58,290 bases of DNA from Geothrix sp. (GTDB lineage: Bacteria; Acidobacteriota; Holophagae; Holophagales; Holophagaceae), in the NCBI GenBank assembly GCA_030824075.1, contig JAVBYJ010000034.1:1-58290 (forward strand), in the 5' to 3' direction. The notes under the pieces were generated by a model. That model did not search any database. It was not told the DNA's origin and saw nothing but the letters and a program-made list of their open reading frames with translations. The translations under genes and the position numbers were made by a program. Positions 16,193 through 25,219 of the stretch are shown piece by piece. Position 1 is the first letter of the stretch. The number at the start of each line of letters is the position of its first letter.

Positions 16193-18234
16193 TCGTCACC
16201 GTCGACAGCTGTGGGGTAAGGGGCGTACATGCTCTCCTGCCAGCGGCGGCTTTCAAAGGCCACCATGCGGAAGACCATGATCAGGGGTACCAGGAGGATG
16301 GCCAGAAGCGCGAGGCCGGGGTACAGCCAGCGCATGACCCCCTGGCGCAGCTGCACCTCCACGGCCCGCACGGGTGGCACCTTGCCGTCCCACTGGGGCG
16401 CCAGCCGGAGCACATAGGTGCCGGCGGGGACGGCGCTGAGGAAGACGGTCTGGGTGTGGTTTCCCTCGGACCAGGATTCGCCACCCTCGACGCCATGGTA
16501 ATAACTGCTTTCCAGCAGGAAGAGTTCTGCCACGCCGGTGGTTTCGCTGACCAGGGCGCCTTCGAGACCGATCCAGGCGTTGTTGACCGGGGCGCTGAGG
16601 GTGACGGCGAGGTTGCGGTGACCGTTCTTGATCTCGATGGGGCCGGAGAAGAAGACGGGCTCCTGGGTTTCGGCGGCCGCGGGAGCTCCGGCGGGAGCCT
16701 GGGGCGATGTCGATGTGGGTGCCGGCCTCCGCGCAGGAATGCCCTTGCGGAGGGCTTCGGCGGCCTCGGGTTGGAGGCGCGCCATCTCGTAGAGGTCCAG
16801 CCGCTGCCGGAACAGCTCCACATTGCGATGGGTCACGGATTCGGCCATGACCAGGATCAACAGGAGTCCCAAGGCGCCCACGAGCCAAAGCCAGGACTGC
16901 CCCAACGCCACCTTGTGGGGATTCGGCTGGAAGGAGGCGATGCCGGTGGGGGCGGGCGGGGATCTGTCGAGCTTGAAGGCGGTCCAGACGTCTTCCGGAA
17001 GCAGGTAGGTGGAGAGGCTCCAGTTCACTTCGCCGCCGCCGCCCTGGTGCGACTGACGCTCACAGGTGAGGCTGCGGGGCGGAGCCACGAATTCCGTCAC
17101 GTGGACCCGTTCACCCTGCTCGACGGTCCAGTAGAACTCGCCCCACACCCCCTCGACCACGGCCTCCACATCCTGGAACCGCCGCCAGGAGGTGCCCAGG
17201 GCCGCGAGGTTCTTCTGTTCGCCATGCGCCGAGGGGATTTCGCCGGGAGCCACCGCCACGGCCAGGCTCCAGTGGCCGTCGCTCTGCACCAGCCATTGGA
17301 AGCCCTGCTGGCTGTCCAGCAGGAGGTATTCGTTCCAGGGATAGACCGTGCCTTCGACCGTGCAGCTCCGGCGCAGCTGGCCGATGCAGATGACCTTCTC
17401 GCCCTTCAGGAGGCCCTCGGCGCCGAGGGGGATCACGACCTCCTGATGCGGCTGCTTCAGGCTCTTGAGGAAAGCGAGCTTGCCATTCTCGGCGGACAGC
17501 AGGCTGCCGCAGCTGGGGCAACCCACGCGCTGGGTCTGGTCCGGCGCCCGCAGGGCCAGGGCACCGCCGCACGTGGGGCAGTTGAGGTTCTGGGCGCCCA
17601 CCTTGGGCGGTTTCCGGGTGCCGCCCCGGAGGCCGAGGTCAGCCAGGGCGATCTCCCGGCCCAGGAAGAAGAGGGGCGGGTCCTCGCTGAAATCCAGCGT
17701 GGCGAAGGCCCCGTTCCGGCCGGAGAGATCCGCGAAGCGGTAGGTGCCACCTGGTTCCACGGCCCATGGAATCTCGCCCTCGGCGCTGTGGAAGGTGGCC
17801 ACGCTGAGTTCGCCCACGGTCCAGAGTCCGTCGGGGCCCAAGTCCGCGAGGCCGCCGGGCTGCAGGGTGTCGGCTGGGGGGAGGATGCCGTGCGGCGTCT
17901 GGGTGAAGGTCAGGTAGAAGCGCCCCTGGGCTTCCGCCAGCCAGCCCCAGCGGCCATCGTCGAGGGCGAGGTACCACTCGTCCCAGACGCCGCCAAGGGG
18001 GTGCTTCAACTGCACCCGGCCTGCGAGGGTAAACGCCCGTCCCGTGTAGGTTCCCGAGGCACCCAGGCCCAGGGGTGAGCCCGTATCGACCAGGTCGGCG
18101 ACCTTGCCGATCAGCTCGGGATCGCGGTCCTTCCGGGCCGCCAGCGCCTTGCAGTATGAACAGACAGCCACCATCGTCCCGGGCCGGAAGCTCAGGGCGG
18201 CACCACAGCTGGGGCAGGAGGCGAGGGCGCTCAT
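16189..18234 (-). CDS. DUF4178 protein with two zinc ribbons and membrane anchors
   Basis: A 681-aa protein made of two repeats of zinc ribbon plus DUF4178-type beta domain. Ribbon 1 uses Cys7/10 and 25/28; ribbon 2 uses Cys219/222 and 239/242. Each is followed by a beta-rich domain with a GxxWDEWYLxLDDG- or YPWNEYLLLDSQ-type core. A membrane helix (about 460-480), a Pro/Ala linker, a predicted beta-sandwich and a second helix (about 635-660) complete it. Function is unknown; relatives (E. coli YjfK) co-occur with DUF350 and polyamine genes. The start at 18234 puts ribbon 1 at the N-terminus; no SD is visible, but a TATCAT (18251-18246) would give a nearly leaderless mRNA. Confidence 0.8.
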   Translation of the reverse strand: MSALASCPSCGAALSFRPGTMVAVCSYCKALAARKDRDPELIGKVADLVDTGSPLGLGASGTYTGRAFTLAGRVQLKHPLGGVWDEWYLALDDGRWGWLAEAQGRFYLTFTQTPHGILPPADTLQPGGLADLGPDGLWTVGELSVATFHSAEGEIPWAVEPGGTYRFADLSGRNGAFATLDFSEDPPLFFLGREIALADLGLRGGTRKPPKVGAQNLNCPTCGGALALRAPDQTQRVGCPSCGSLLSAENGKLAFLKSLKQPHQEVVIPLGAEGLLKGEKVICIGQLRRSCTVEGTVYPWNEYLLLDSQQGFQWLVQSDGHWSLAVAVAPGEIPSAHGEQKNLAALGTSWRRFQDVEAVVEGVWGEFYWTVEQGERVHVTEFVAPPRSLTCERQSHQGGGGEVNWSLSTYLLPEDVWTAFKLDRSPPAPTGIASFQPNPHKVALGQSWLWLVGALGLLLILVMAESVTHRNVELFRQRLDLYEMARLQPEAAEALRKGIPARRPAPTSTSPQAPAGAPAAAETQEPVFFSGPIEIKNGHRNLAVTLSAPVNNAWIGLEGALVSETTGVAELFLLESSYYHGVEGGESWSEGNHTQTVFLSAVPAGTYVLRLAPQWDGKVPPVRAVEVQLRQGVMRWLYPGLALLAILLVPLIMVFRMVAFESRRWQESMYAPYPTAVDGDE

Positions 18235-18324
18235 AGGATTCGCCGATGATACCTCGGCTCGCGGGCCAGCAGACATCCGGGGGGACTTCGCGGGCAAAGC
18301 GAGCAGGCGGGTCTCCGGCCGGGG

Positions 18325-19539
18325 CTAAGCCAGCTTGAACCGCCCGCCCAGGTCGCGCAGATGGTTGGATGTCTGGGCCAGCTCCTCGACCGTGCGTGCG
18401 GTCTCGTGAAGGCTCGAGGCCAGCTCGGTGGTGGCGGAGGCGCTGCGTTCCGTCAGCTGGGCGGTGGTGCCCACGGCTTCCACGACCGCCTCGGTGGCGC
18501 GGGCCTGGGCCTCCGTCGACTGGATGATGGCGTGAATGCGCTCAGCATTTTCCCGGATGGAGGCCTCCAGAGCCGTAAGGGCTCGACTGACAGAGCCTAC
18601 AGCGGAGGATCCGACCCCCACCCGCTCGGTGCTCTCCTGGATCAGGGCGCTGATCTCTTTGGCCGCTTGGCCGGACCGTTCCGCCAGCTTCCGGATTTCC
18701 TCGGCAACCACGGCGAAACCCTTGCCCTGGGTCCCGGCCTTGGCAGCCTCGATGGCTGCATTCAGGGAGAGGAGGTTGGTCTGGCGGGCGATGTCGGCGA
18801 TGACGGTGGTGATGCGCCCCACCTTGGCGGAACTCTCTTCGATGGCGCCCATGGCCCGCTGCGACTCCCCGGCTTCCGACAAACCCTGGGCGCTGATGCT
18901 GAGGGCGTTTTTGGATAGGTCACCGGCTTTGCGGGCTTCGGTCCGGACATCGCCCAGGGAGCGGCTCACCTCGGTCAGGGCCGTCGCCGATTGCTGCATG
19001 GCGTCCCGTTGGGAATCCACGCTGCGGCTGATCTCCTGGGTGGTCTGGTTCAGGAGGTCCGCCGTGGCAGAGAGTTCGGTGGCGCCTGAGGCCGTCCGTG
19101 CGCTGATGCCCACGATGGCCTGGATGTCCTCGTGGAGCTTTTGGACCACCATGGCCAGGCCTTGCCCGATATGGCCTAGCTCATCCCGCCCCCGGACCTC
19201 GGGGGGGTGGGTGAGGTCGCCCTGGGCCAGGCTTTGCATGGAGCGGTCAATGGCGGCGGCCGTGCGCGTGATGTGATTCCCGACCGTTCGGCTGATCCAG
19301 ATCCCGAGGGTGAGGGCGGTGACCACAAAGACGCCCATCGCGACCTTCAGACTCGTCATGAGCTGGGCCGTCTGTCCGGAGAGGGCCTGGCCACTGGCCT
19401 TCGCGAGTTCAGCCTCGAACTGACCCAGGGCCCACCAGCCCATCCCACCCATGAGCAGGAGAGGTGTCACCTGTACGCCAAGAAGAAGGCGAAATTTCGA
19501 ATGGAAGGGCAGATTGCGAAGCCAGCGGCTGGGTGACAT
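18325..19539 (-). CDS. methyl-accepting chemotaxis protein
   Basis: A 404-aa chemoreceptor. Two membrane helices (about residues 20-42 and 66-86) are separated by only about 25 residues, so there is no sizeable periplasmic sensor; ligand sensing in the periplasm is unlikely. A HAMP domain (about 85-140) and a signalling domain follow, whose hairpin tip shows [26 protein letters not shown] and [16 protein letters not shown], the universal CheA/CheW contact region. The start at 19539 has GGAG at 9-nt spacing; a TTG at 19560 is less likely. It lies 68 nt downstream of the aminotransferase gene, with a CCCAGG/CCTGGG hairpin (19566-19590) between them. Confidence 0.92.
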   Translation of the reverse strand: MSPSRWLRNLPFHSKFRLLLGVQVTPLLLMGGMGWWALGQFEAELAKASGQALSGQTAQLMTSLKVAMGVFVVTALTLGIWISRTVGNHITRTAAAIDRSMQSLAQGDLTHPPEVRGRDELGHIGQGLAMVVQKLHEDIQAIVGISARTASGATELSATADLLNQTTQEISRSVDSQRDAMQQSATALTEVSRSLGDVRTEARKAGDLSKNALSISAQGLSEAGESQRAMGAIEESSAKVGRITTVIADIARQTNLLSLNAAIEAAKAGTQGKGFAVVAEEIRKLAERSGQAAKEISALIQESTERVGVGSSAVGSVSRALTALEASIRENAERIHAIIQSTEAQARATEAVVEAVGTTAQLTERSASATTELASSLHETARTVEELAQTSNHLRDLGGRFKLA

Positions 19540-19607
19540 CAGGGAAACTCCAAGGAACAAGGCGACCCAGGCCTCTCTACGGCACCTGGGGGTGAGGGCC
19601 TGATTTA

Positions 19608-20765
19608 CTACAGCCCTGCCAGGCCGATCCGGAGTCCTTCCCGGAACGTGGCTTCCCGGCTCAGGAGGCTCAGGACCAAGGTGCCATCTCCATGGAGGTC
19701 AAAGTAGGAACCTGGATGGACAAGCACGGAGTGCTGTTCCAGCAGGCGCAGGGCGCAGGCCGCATCCGAGTCGATGGCTGGCCGGCGGAGCAGGACCGAC
19801 CAGCCGCCTTCCACGGAGCGTCTCGAGAGGCGAGGATGTGCCGCCAGGGCCCCATCCAGGGTGGCGAGATTCGACCAGAGCCGCGCGCGCACCTGGTCCC
19901 GGATGCCCCCTGCCAGCGACAGCAGGGTTGGCGCCGCGGCCTGGACAGGGGCGGACACGGACAGGTACTGGTCGGCCAGGAAAGCCAGGGCCTCCAGGTG
20001 CTGCGCCGCGCCAGGGCCTCGCACCGCGATCCAGCCCAGCTTGAGTTGCGGGAGGGCCGCCACCTTGCTGAGGCCCGAGAGAAGGAAGACCGGGCAGGGC
20101 GGATCGGGGTCCAGGAGGGCCGTGGCCAGGCGATCTGCGGGAGCCTCGAGGGCGTAATCGGCGAAGACCTCGTCCACGAGAAGGGCGAGGCCTTGTCTGG
20201 CGCAGAGCGCGGTCAGGGCCTCCCATTCCGTTCTCGACAGAAACTGTCCAGTGGGATTGTTGGGGTTCACCACCACCACGGCCCGGGTCCTTGACGTGAC
20301 GGCCGATTCGAGGGCTCCGAGGTCCAGGTGCCAGCGGTCGTGGAAGTAGGAAGGCACCGGGCGGGCGTGCAGGCCTTCGAGCCGGGCCAGCCAATCGAAC
20401 AGCGGATAGCTGGGGCTCGGCACCAGCACCTCGTCACCCGCGTCGCCCAGCAGCTTGAACAGCAGGCCGTAGCCCTCGCTGGTGGAGGCTGTGAGCAGCA
20501 GGTGATCCGCCCGCAGACCCTGGCCGTGGTGGCCGGCGATGGCCTCCCGGGCGGTTTGCGACCCTTGCGGATCGGGGTCGTAGGCGAGCACACCGGGGGT
20601 CGATAGAGCCGCGCGGATCTCCGCCTCCGGATAGGCGAATCCGCAGCGGGTGGGGTTCGACATGGTGAGGTCCAGGATCTCCCGGCCCTCCGAACCCGAA
20701 CGGGCCAGCGCGGCCGACAGGGCGTTCGGCTCGAAACTGGGTGGCAGACGAGAGGACAGGCGCAT
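19608..20765 (-). CDS. class I/II pyridoxal-phosphate aminotransferase
   Basis: A 385-aa fold-type I PLP enzyme. Visible are [15 protein letters not shown] near the N-terminus, [16 protein letters not shown], the cofactor segment [40 protein letters not shown] and the PLP-lysine region [19 protein letters not shown] (Lys near residue 226). It transfers an amino group to a 2-oxoacid; the specific substrate cannot be read from sequence. The start at 20765 is the first in-frame ATG close to the conserved N-terminus. The upstream gap (20766-20890) contains a degenerate AACACGGAG repeat fragment and the divergent elbB promoter. Confidence 0.87.
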   Translation of the reverse strand: MRLSSRLPPSFEPNALSAALARSGSEGREILDLTMSNPTRCGFAYPEAEIRAALSTPGVLAYDPDPQGSQTAREAIAGHHGQGLRADHLLLTASTSEGYGLLFKLLGDAGDEVLVPSPSYPLFDWLARLEGLHARPVPSYFHDRWHLDLGALESAVTSRTRAVVVVNPNNPTGQFLSRTEWEALTALCARQGLALLVDEVFADYALEAPADRLATALLDPDPPCPVFLLSGLSKVAALPQLKLGWIAVRGPGAAQHLEALAFLADQYLSVSAPVQAAAPTLLSLAGGIRDQVRARLWSNLATLDGALAAHPRLSRRSVEGGWSVLLRRPAIDSDAACALRLLEQHSVLVHPGSYFDLHGDGTLVLSLLSREATFREGLRIGLAGL

Positions 20766-20860
20766 GGATCCAGGGTAGACGAACCGCTGAATCACGCGGA
20801 GAACACGGAGGAATCTAGGCAGACCTCCGGCTTCCCGCGGCTGGCGATTCCCTTCCGAGG

Positions 20861-20886
20861 GATAATCAACCCAATCATCAGGAGGT
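20861..20886 (+). promoter_or_regulatory. -10-like GATAAT and strong SD of elbB
   Basis: GATAAT at 20861-20866 resembles a -10 hexamer; no convincing -35 is seen 16-18 nt upstream. AGGAGG at 20880-20885 is a strong ribosome-binding site 5 nt from the ATG. Confidence 0.35.
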
Positions 20887-20890
20887 CCCC

Positions 20891-21568
20891 ATGGCTAAGA
20901 CGCTCAAGGTCGCGGTGCTGCTGGCCGGTTGCGGCCATCTCGATGGCGCGGAGGTGCGCGAGGCCGTGCTCACCTTGCTGGCCCTGGATCAGCACGGGGC
21001 TGCGTTCCAGTGCATCGCTCCCAATGCCGACCAGCATCACGTCATCAACCACGTCACGGGTCAGCCAGTGCCCGGCGCGGTCCGGAACATCCTGGAAGAG
21101 GCCAGTCGCATCGCCCGCGTGGGGCAATGCCTGGACCTGGCCAAGGCCCGCCTCGAAGACTATGACGCCCTGTTGATGCCCGGCGGCTACGGTGTGGCCA
21201 AGAACCACTGTTCCTTCGCCTTCAAGGGCGCCGAGGCGGAGGTGCGTCCCGACGTGGCGGCCTTCCTGCGCGGGTTTTTCGATGCGAAGAAGCCCGTGGG
21301 CGCCATCTGCATCGCCCCGGCGCTGGTCGCCTTGGTGCTGGCCGGAACGGCCTCCACCGACCTGACCCTGGGCAACGACCCGAGTGTCGCCGCCGCGATG
21401 GAGAAGCTGGGCCAGCATCACCGGAACACCCCGAATGCCCGCGAGATCATCATCGACGAGGCCCACAAGCTGGTGACCACACCGGCCTACATGTTCGACG
21501 ACGCACGGCTGAGCGATGTGTTCGTGGGGATCGAGCGCTGCGTGGCGGAAGTGCTGAAGCGGGCATAG
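20891..21568 (+). CDS. elbB: isoprenoid biosynthesis glyoxalase ElbB
   Basis: A 225-aa member of the DJ-1/PfpI superfamily close to E. coli ElbB. It starts with VAVLLAGCGHLDGAEVREAVL, has the family-specific FQCIAPNADQHHVINH, and the nucleophile-elbow region KPVGAICIAPALVA (Cys near residue 138). ElbB is associated with isoprenoid synthesis and has glyoxalase-type activity in vitro. It is a single-gene unit with its own AGGAGG, ending in a hairpin shared with the convergent gene. Confidence 0.92.
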   Translation: MAKTLKVAVLLAGCGHLDGAEVREAVLTLLALDQHGAAFQCIAPNADQHHVINHVTGQPVPGAVRNILEEASRIARVGQCLDLAKARLEDYDALLMPGGYGVAKNHCSFAFKGAEAEVRPDVAAFLRGFFDAKKPVGAICIAPALVALVLAGTASTDLTLGNDPSVAAAMEKLGQHHRNTPNAREIIIDEAHKLVTTPAYMFDDARLSDVFVGIERCVAEVLKRA

Positions 21569-21594
21569 GGTCTGGACTTTGAAATCAGACCCTA
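21566..21594. terminator. bidirectional hairpin between elbB and convergent gene
   Basis: TAGGGTCTG (21566-21574) and CAGACCCTA (21586-21594) are perfectly complementary, with an 11-nt loop. The TAG stops of both convergent genes fall within or at the stem. There is no T-tract, so termination would need Rho or the hairpin may mainly protect 3' ends. Confidence 0.55.
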
Positions 21595-22296
21595 GCCATT
21601 CTCGACCGGCCTGGGATGCACCATCCGCCGCAGCGCGGGCGTGACGATGCGACTGGCCGCAAGGATACGGGTGTCTTCGTCCAGGGCTTTGATCCAGGGC
21701 GCGGCATGGCCCAGTACCAGGCCTGAGTCCGGCAGGGGGAGGCTGCGGTCCAGGGCCTGGAGCACCTGCTCCGCCACCGGGCCGATCTCGCGCCAGCGCG
21801 AGGTGGCCAGGGCGTCGGCCAAGGTGGGGCGCAGCGGCGGCTGGATGAGGGCGATCAGCACTTCCAGCCCCAGCTTCGGATGCTGGAGAAAGGCCGCCAG
21901 CACGCTGGTCGAAGGGGTGCGCCAGATCAGGGGCCAGAGCTGCCGGGGAGCATGGAGGGCGAGGCTTCGTCGCTCGCCGGTGGTCATGACGGGCCAGAGC
22001 TGCTGCAGCTTTTCCGTGGACTGTTGCCGGGCCTGGGGATGGGCCGCCGGGTCCGCCGCCACCGCCGCCAAGGCCCGCCAGGGCAGTCGGGCCAGGAGGC
22101 GGGCCCGGAGGTGGGCCGGGGCCTTGGGGTGCTGGGCGATCCATCGCAGCAGCAGGGGCCGTTTCTTCAACTCCGGCAGGTCCGCGGCGGATTCGAGCCA
22201 TCCCCGCGGCGGATCCGGTTGCCGCAGGAGCCGCAGGAACCGCGGCCACGGCACATCGGGCGGGAGCCCCCAGGGAACGGGGAGGGAGTGGGTCAT
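21592..22296 (-). CDS. hypothetical protein, helical repeat-like
   Basis: A 234-aa soluble protein, extremely rich in Leu, Ala, Arg and Pro. Recurring stretches such as IAQHPKAPAHLRARLLARLPWRALAAVAADP resemble HEAT-like or leucine-rich helical repeats, with Pro-turn spacing of roughly 25-35 residues. I recognise no enzyme motif and no signal or membrane segment. The ATG at 22296 is preferred over an in-frame start 75 nt upstream because the extension is not family-like. Its TAG stop lies inside the terminator stem shared with elbB. It may be a protein-protein interaction scaffold. Confidence 0.6.
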   Translation of the reverse strand: MTHSLPVPWGLPPDVPWPRFLRLLRQPDPPRGWLESAADLPELKKRPLLLRWIAQHPKAPAHLRARLLARLPWRALAAVAADPAAHPQARQQSTEKLQQLWPVMTTGERRSLALHAPRQLWPLIWRTPSTSVLAAFLQHPKLGLEVLIALIQPPLRPTLADALATSRWREIGPVAEQVLQALDRSLPLPDSGLVLGHAAPWIKALDEDTRILAASRIVTPALRRMVHPRPVENG

Positions 22297-22351
22297 GGGG
22301 ACAGTGTAGAGAAGCTCAGGACCGAAGACCGTTTTGCGCCACACTAGGCGG

Positions 22352-22987
22352 ATGGCTACCGAATTCACCATCCTGGGCCGGGGCCGTGCGGGGCGGGCGC
22401 TGGCGGAGGCCTGGGGGCCGCGTGCGGCGCTGATGGATCACGACGCCCGGCCCGACGGGTTGGTGTTGTTGGCGGTGCCGGACCAGGCGATCCCTGGGCT
22501 GGCGGCTCATTTCCCGGATCGCTGTGTGCATCTGGCAGGCAGTCTGCACCTGGAGGGCGTGCCTTGCGCCCATCCGCTGACCAGCTTCGATGGTCGGGCT
22601 CGCGATTGGACCGGCACACCCCTGGCCATGACCGGCGCCGTGCCGGATGATCTGCGCCGGGCCTTCGGCGACCTCGGTTTCGCAGCCTTCGATCTGCCCG
22701 CGGAGCTGAAGCCGCTCTACCACGCGGCGGCGGTGCTCAGCTCTGGCCACGCGGCCACCCTGTGGCTGGGCGCCGAGGCGCTGCTGCGCGCCCAGGGCGT
22801 GGCGCTGCCGGGTCGGGGTCTCTTGCCCCTGGCGGAAGCCACGCTGCGCAATGTGGCGGAACGGGGCCCTGCGGGACGCACCGGTCCCTTCGCCCGGGGC
22901 GACGAGGCCACCATCATCCGTGATGCGGACGCCCTGCCAGAAGCCTGGCGCGAGATCTTCCTGAAGCTGGGACGAAGCCTCGACTGA
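22352..22987 (+). CDS. DUF2520 domain protein (Rossmann-like, ProC-type)
   Basis: A 211-aa protein with an N-terminal nucleotide-binding segment TILGRGRAGRALAEAWG and the pattern VLLAVPDQAIPGLAAHF, typical of short NAD(P)-binding proteins related to pyrroline-5-carboxylate reductase. The C-terminal half matches the DUF2520 helical domain (YHAAAVLSSGHAATLWLGAEALL). It is probably a dehydrogenase or nucleotide-binding regulator; the substrate is unknown. In many bacteria this family sits near pantothenate or folate genes; here it is followed by a drug/metabolite transporter. A CACACTAG motif occurs 4 nt before the ATG, so the transcript may be nearly leaderless. Confidence 0.75.
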   Translation: MATEFTILGRGRAGRALAEAWGPRAALMDHDARPDGLVLLAVPDQAIPGLAAHFPDRCVHLAGSLHLEGVPCAHPLTSFDGRARDWTGTPLAMTGAVPDDLRRAFGDLGFAAFDLPAELKPLYHAAAVLSSGHAATLWLGAEALLRAQGVALPGRGLLPLAEATLRNVAERGPAGRTGPFARGDEATIIRDADALPEAWREIFLKLGRSLD

Positions 22988-23011
22988 TCGCTTTCCCTCT
23001 CGCGGAGTGCC

Positions 23012-23860
23012 ATGTCCCTGCTGTGGATCGTCTCGGTCATCTGGGCCCTGTCCTTTGGCCTCACGGCCCAGGTGAGCGGCCTCGGGGCCCCCTTCGTGAC
23101 CGCGGCCCGAACCGTTCTCGCGGCCCTGGTGTTCCTCCCCTTCCTGGAGGTGAAGGGGTTGTCATGGCGAAAGATTCTGGTTTTCGCTGGCATCGGGGCC
23201 CTGCAGTTCGGGCTCATGTACCTGCTCTACATCGCGTCCTTCCGCTGGTTGCGCCCCTCCGAGGTGGCCCTGTTCACCATCTTCACCCCCCTGTTCGTGA
23301 CCCTGTTGAGCGACCTGCTGGAGCGGCGCCTGTCCTGGGGGTTTCTGCTCACGGCGGGGCTGGCGGTGGTGGGGACGGGCATCTGCGTCTGGTCCGACCT
23401 GGGGCGCAGCGGAATGCTTCGGGGCTTCCTCCTGATGCAGGGAGCGAACCTCTGCTTCGCCCTCGGTCAGGTGCTCTATCGCCGAGAGGCGCCAGCCTCC
23501 GGGAAACGGGACCGTGACCTCATGGGTCTGCTCTACCTGGGCGCGTCGGTGGTGGCGGTGGGCATGGCCGTACCGTGGGTTCAGTGGGACCAGGTGCTTA
23601 CCATGACTCTGCGCCAGCTGGGGGTGCTGCTCTACCTGGGCGTGGTGGCCTCGGGCCTGGGGTTCTTCCTCTTCAATGCCGGCGCCCGGCGGACGGACAT
23701 CGGCACCCTGGCCATTTTCAACAACATGAAGATTCCCCTGGCCATCCTGGCCTCCGGTCTCGTCTTCCGCGAGGCCGTGGACTGGCCGAGGCTGGCGATC
23801 GGTGGCGCGGTCATCACCTGCGCCCTCGGCCTGAATGGTGTCTTCGGAGCACGGCCATGA
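23012..23860 (+). CDS. EamA/DMT family transporter
   Basis: A 282-aa inner-membrane protein with ten predicted hydrophobic helices arranged as two EamA repeats. It begins SLLWIVSVIWALSFGLTAQ and includes the repeat-typical FTIFTPLFVTLLSDLLERRLSW. The family exports metabolites, amino acids or drugs; the substrate is unknown. It starts 24 nt after the DUF2520 gene, and its stop overlaps the miaE start (ATGA), so the three genes are probably co-transcribed. Confidence 0.85.
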   Translation: MSLLWIVSVIWALSFGLTAQVSGLGAPFVTAARTVLAALVFLPFLEVKGLSWRKILVFAGIGALQFGLMYLLYIASFRWLRPSEVALFTIFTPLFVTLLSDLLERRLSWGFLLTAGLAVVGTGICVWSDLGRSGMLRGFLLMQGANLCFALGQVLYRREAPASGKRDRDLMGLLYLGASVVAVGMAVPWVQWDQVLTMTLRQLGVLLYLGVVASGLGFFLFNAGARRTDIGTLAIFNNMKIPLAILASGLVFREAVDWPRLAIGGAVITCALGLNGVFGARP

Positions 23861-24450
23861 CCGCCTTCCGCCCCCCACTGCCCCTGCGGGTCAAGACACC
23901 CGCGGCCTGGGCCGAGACGGCCCTCGCGGATCCTGCGGCGCTGCTGTCCGACCACGCCCACTGCGAAAAGAAGGCGGCGCTCACGGCGCTCCAGCTGAGC
24001 CAGGCCTTCGCGGACGCACCGCGCGCCTCGGTGCTGCTGGCGCGTCTTGCCGAGGAGGAGCTGAATCACTACCGGCGGGTGCTGGAGGCCCTCCAGGCCT
24101 TCGGGTGGACCCTCCAGCCGGACGGCGGCAACGCCTACGCCAAGGCCCTGCACCAACAGGCGGCCAAGGGCCTGCTGGATCGACTGCTGATCGCGGCACT
24201 CATCGAGGCTCGCAGCTGCGAGCGGCTGTGGCTGCTTGAGCGCGCAGGCACCGACCATCCCGAACTGGGATCCGCCCCCTGGCTGGCCTTCCTGCTCGAG
24301 TTGGAGCGGTGCGAGGCCGGTCATGCATTGGGCTACCGGAGTCTGGCCGAGGAACGGTTCGGCGCCGAGGCGGGAACGCGGCTGGACTGGTGGCTGGACC
24401 GGGAGGCCGAGGTGATCCTGACACTGCCCTGGCGATCTGCCATCCACTAG
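23857..24450 (+). CDS. miaE: tRNA-(ms2io6A) hydroxylase-like protein
   Basis: A 197-aa ferritin-like diiron protein. Expected ligands are visible as HCEKKAAL, the ExxH in RLAEEELNHYRRVLE, the Glu in LIEARSCERLW and ELERCEAGHALGYRSLAEE. MiaE hydroxylates the isopentenyl group of ms2i6A37 in tRNAs using O2, which implies at least occasional oxygen exposure. Length is close to the family norm. The ATG at 23857 overlaps the transporter stop. The alternative, a generic ferritin-like protein, is less likely given the overall match. Confidence 0.85.
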   Translation: MTAFRPPLPLRVKTPAAWAETALADPAALLSDHAHCEKKAALTALQLSQAFADAPRASVLLARLAEEELNHYRRVLEALQAFGWTLQPDGGNAYAKALHQQAAKGLLDRLLIAALIEARSCERLWLLERAGTDHPELGSAPWLAFLLELERCEAGHALGYRSLAEERFGAEAGTRLDWWLDREAEVILTLPWRSAIH

Positions 24451-24509
24451 GTGGTTTAACCAGGAGTAGGGCCAACCGTGGCATCCTGGACTGTCCTCCG
24501 AGGCAGCCT

Positions 24510-25211
24510 ATGTCCACTGTTCCCGACCATGGTCTCAAAGAGATGGTGCCGGTCTTCGGCCCCGAGGCCCTGGGTGTGGGTGCCGGCGGCAGCTTCCACG
24601 CGGCCCTGGAGCGGCTCAGCGGCGAGGGGGACCTCAAGGCCCGCCTGCTGCTCTCGGCCCTTTCGCATTTCGCCGCCAAGGGCTACGACGGCGTGCAGGT
24701 GAAGGAGGTGGCCGAGGAAGCCGGTGTGTCGAAGCCTACGCTTTATTACCACTTTGGGAGCAAGGAGGGGCTCTTCCGCCAGCTCTGCCTGGTCTCGCTG
24801 GCCAGCATGGCCGTGCGCATCCAGGCCATGGTGGAACCCTTTCTCGCCGCGCCCATCAAGGGTGCCCAGTCCGTGGATGCGGCGTGCCTCAAGCTCTCCC
24901 GGTCCTACCTCGGCCTGCTGCTCGAGAGCCAGGAGTTCACCGGCTTCATCCTGCGGTCCATCGCGGTGCCCTCGCCGGATTCCACTTTCCGCGACCTGAT
25001 GCCTCTGGTGGAAAAGGGCCTGAGTCCCCTGGGGCTTTTCATGCACCACGTCTTCGGAACCAGCCTGGAAGCTGCCCGCAAGGAGGTGTTGCTCTTCACG
25101 TCCCTGCTGGGGTCGCTCATTGAAGAGAAACTCCGCGATCCGCGGTACCAGATCACCGAGGACGAGATCCAGTGGGCCACGCGTCGCTGGCTGCACGGCG
25201 TCCAGGGTTGA
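24510..25211 (+). CDS. TetR/AcrR family transcriptional regulator
   Basis: A 233-aa regulator. The helix-turn-helix lies unusually far in, at about residues 48-95: LLLSALSHFAAKGYDGVQVKEVAEEAGVSKPTLYYHFGSKEGLF. It is preceded by about 40 residues of low complexity. The C-terminal ligand domain is helical, with ligand unknown. GAGG at 7-nt spacing supports the start at 24510. It lies immediately upstream of the M61 peptidase gene (8-nt gap) and may control its own operon. It is also a candidate for binding the 27-bp palindrome at 50645-50671, but no link is shown. Confidence 0.88.
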   Translation: MSTVPDHGLKEMVPVFGPEALGVGAGGSFHAALERLSGEGDLKARLLLSALSHFAAKGYDGVQVKEVAEEAGVSKPTLYYHFGSKEGLFRQLCLVSLASMAVRIQAMVEPFLAAPIKGAQSVDAACLKLSRSYLGLLLESQEFTGFILRSIAVPSPDSTFRDLMPLVEKGLSPLGLFMHHVFGTSLEAARKEVLLFTSLLGSLIEEKLRDPRYQITEDEIQWATRRWLHGVQG

Positions 25212-25219
25212 GGTCCCCC

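Noticed and set aside
19540..19607. Riboswitch upstream of the chemoreceptor
   Set aside because: Only a simple CCCAGG/CCTGGG hairpin is present, consistent with a weak terminator of the aminotransferase gene.
20793..20816. Further mobile repeat copy between the aminotransferase and elbB
   Set aside because: A single degenerate CGGAGAACACGGAG fragment without an opposing arm; too little to call an element.
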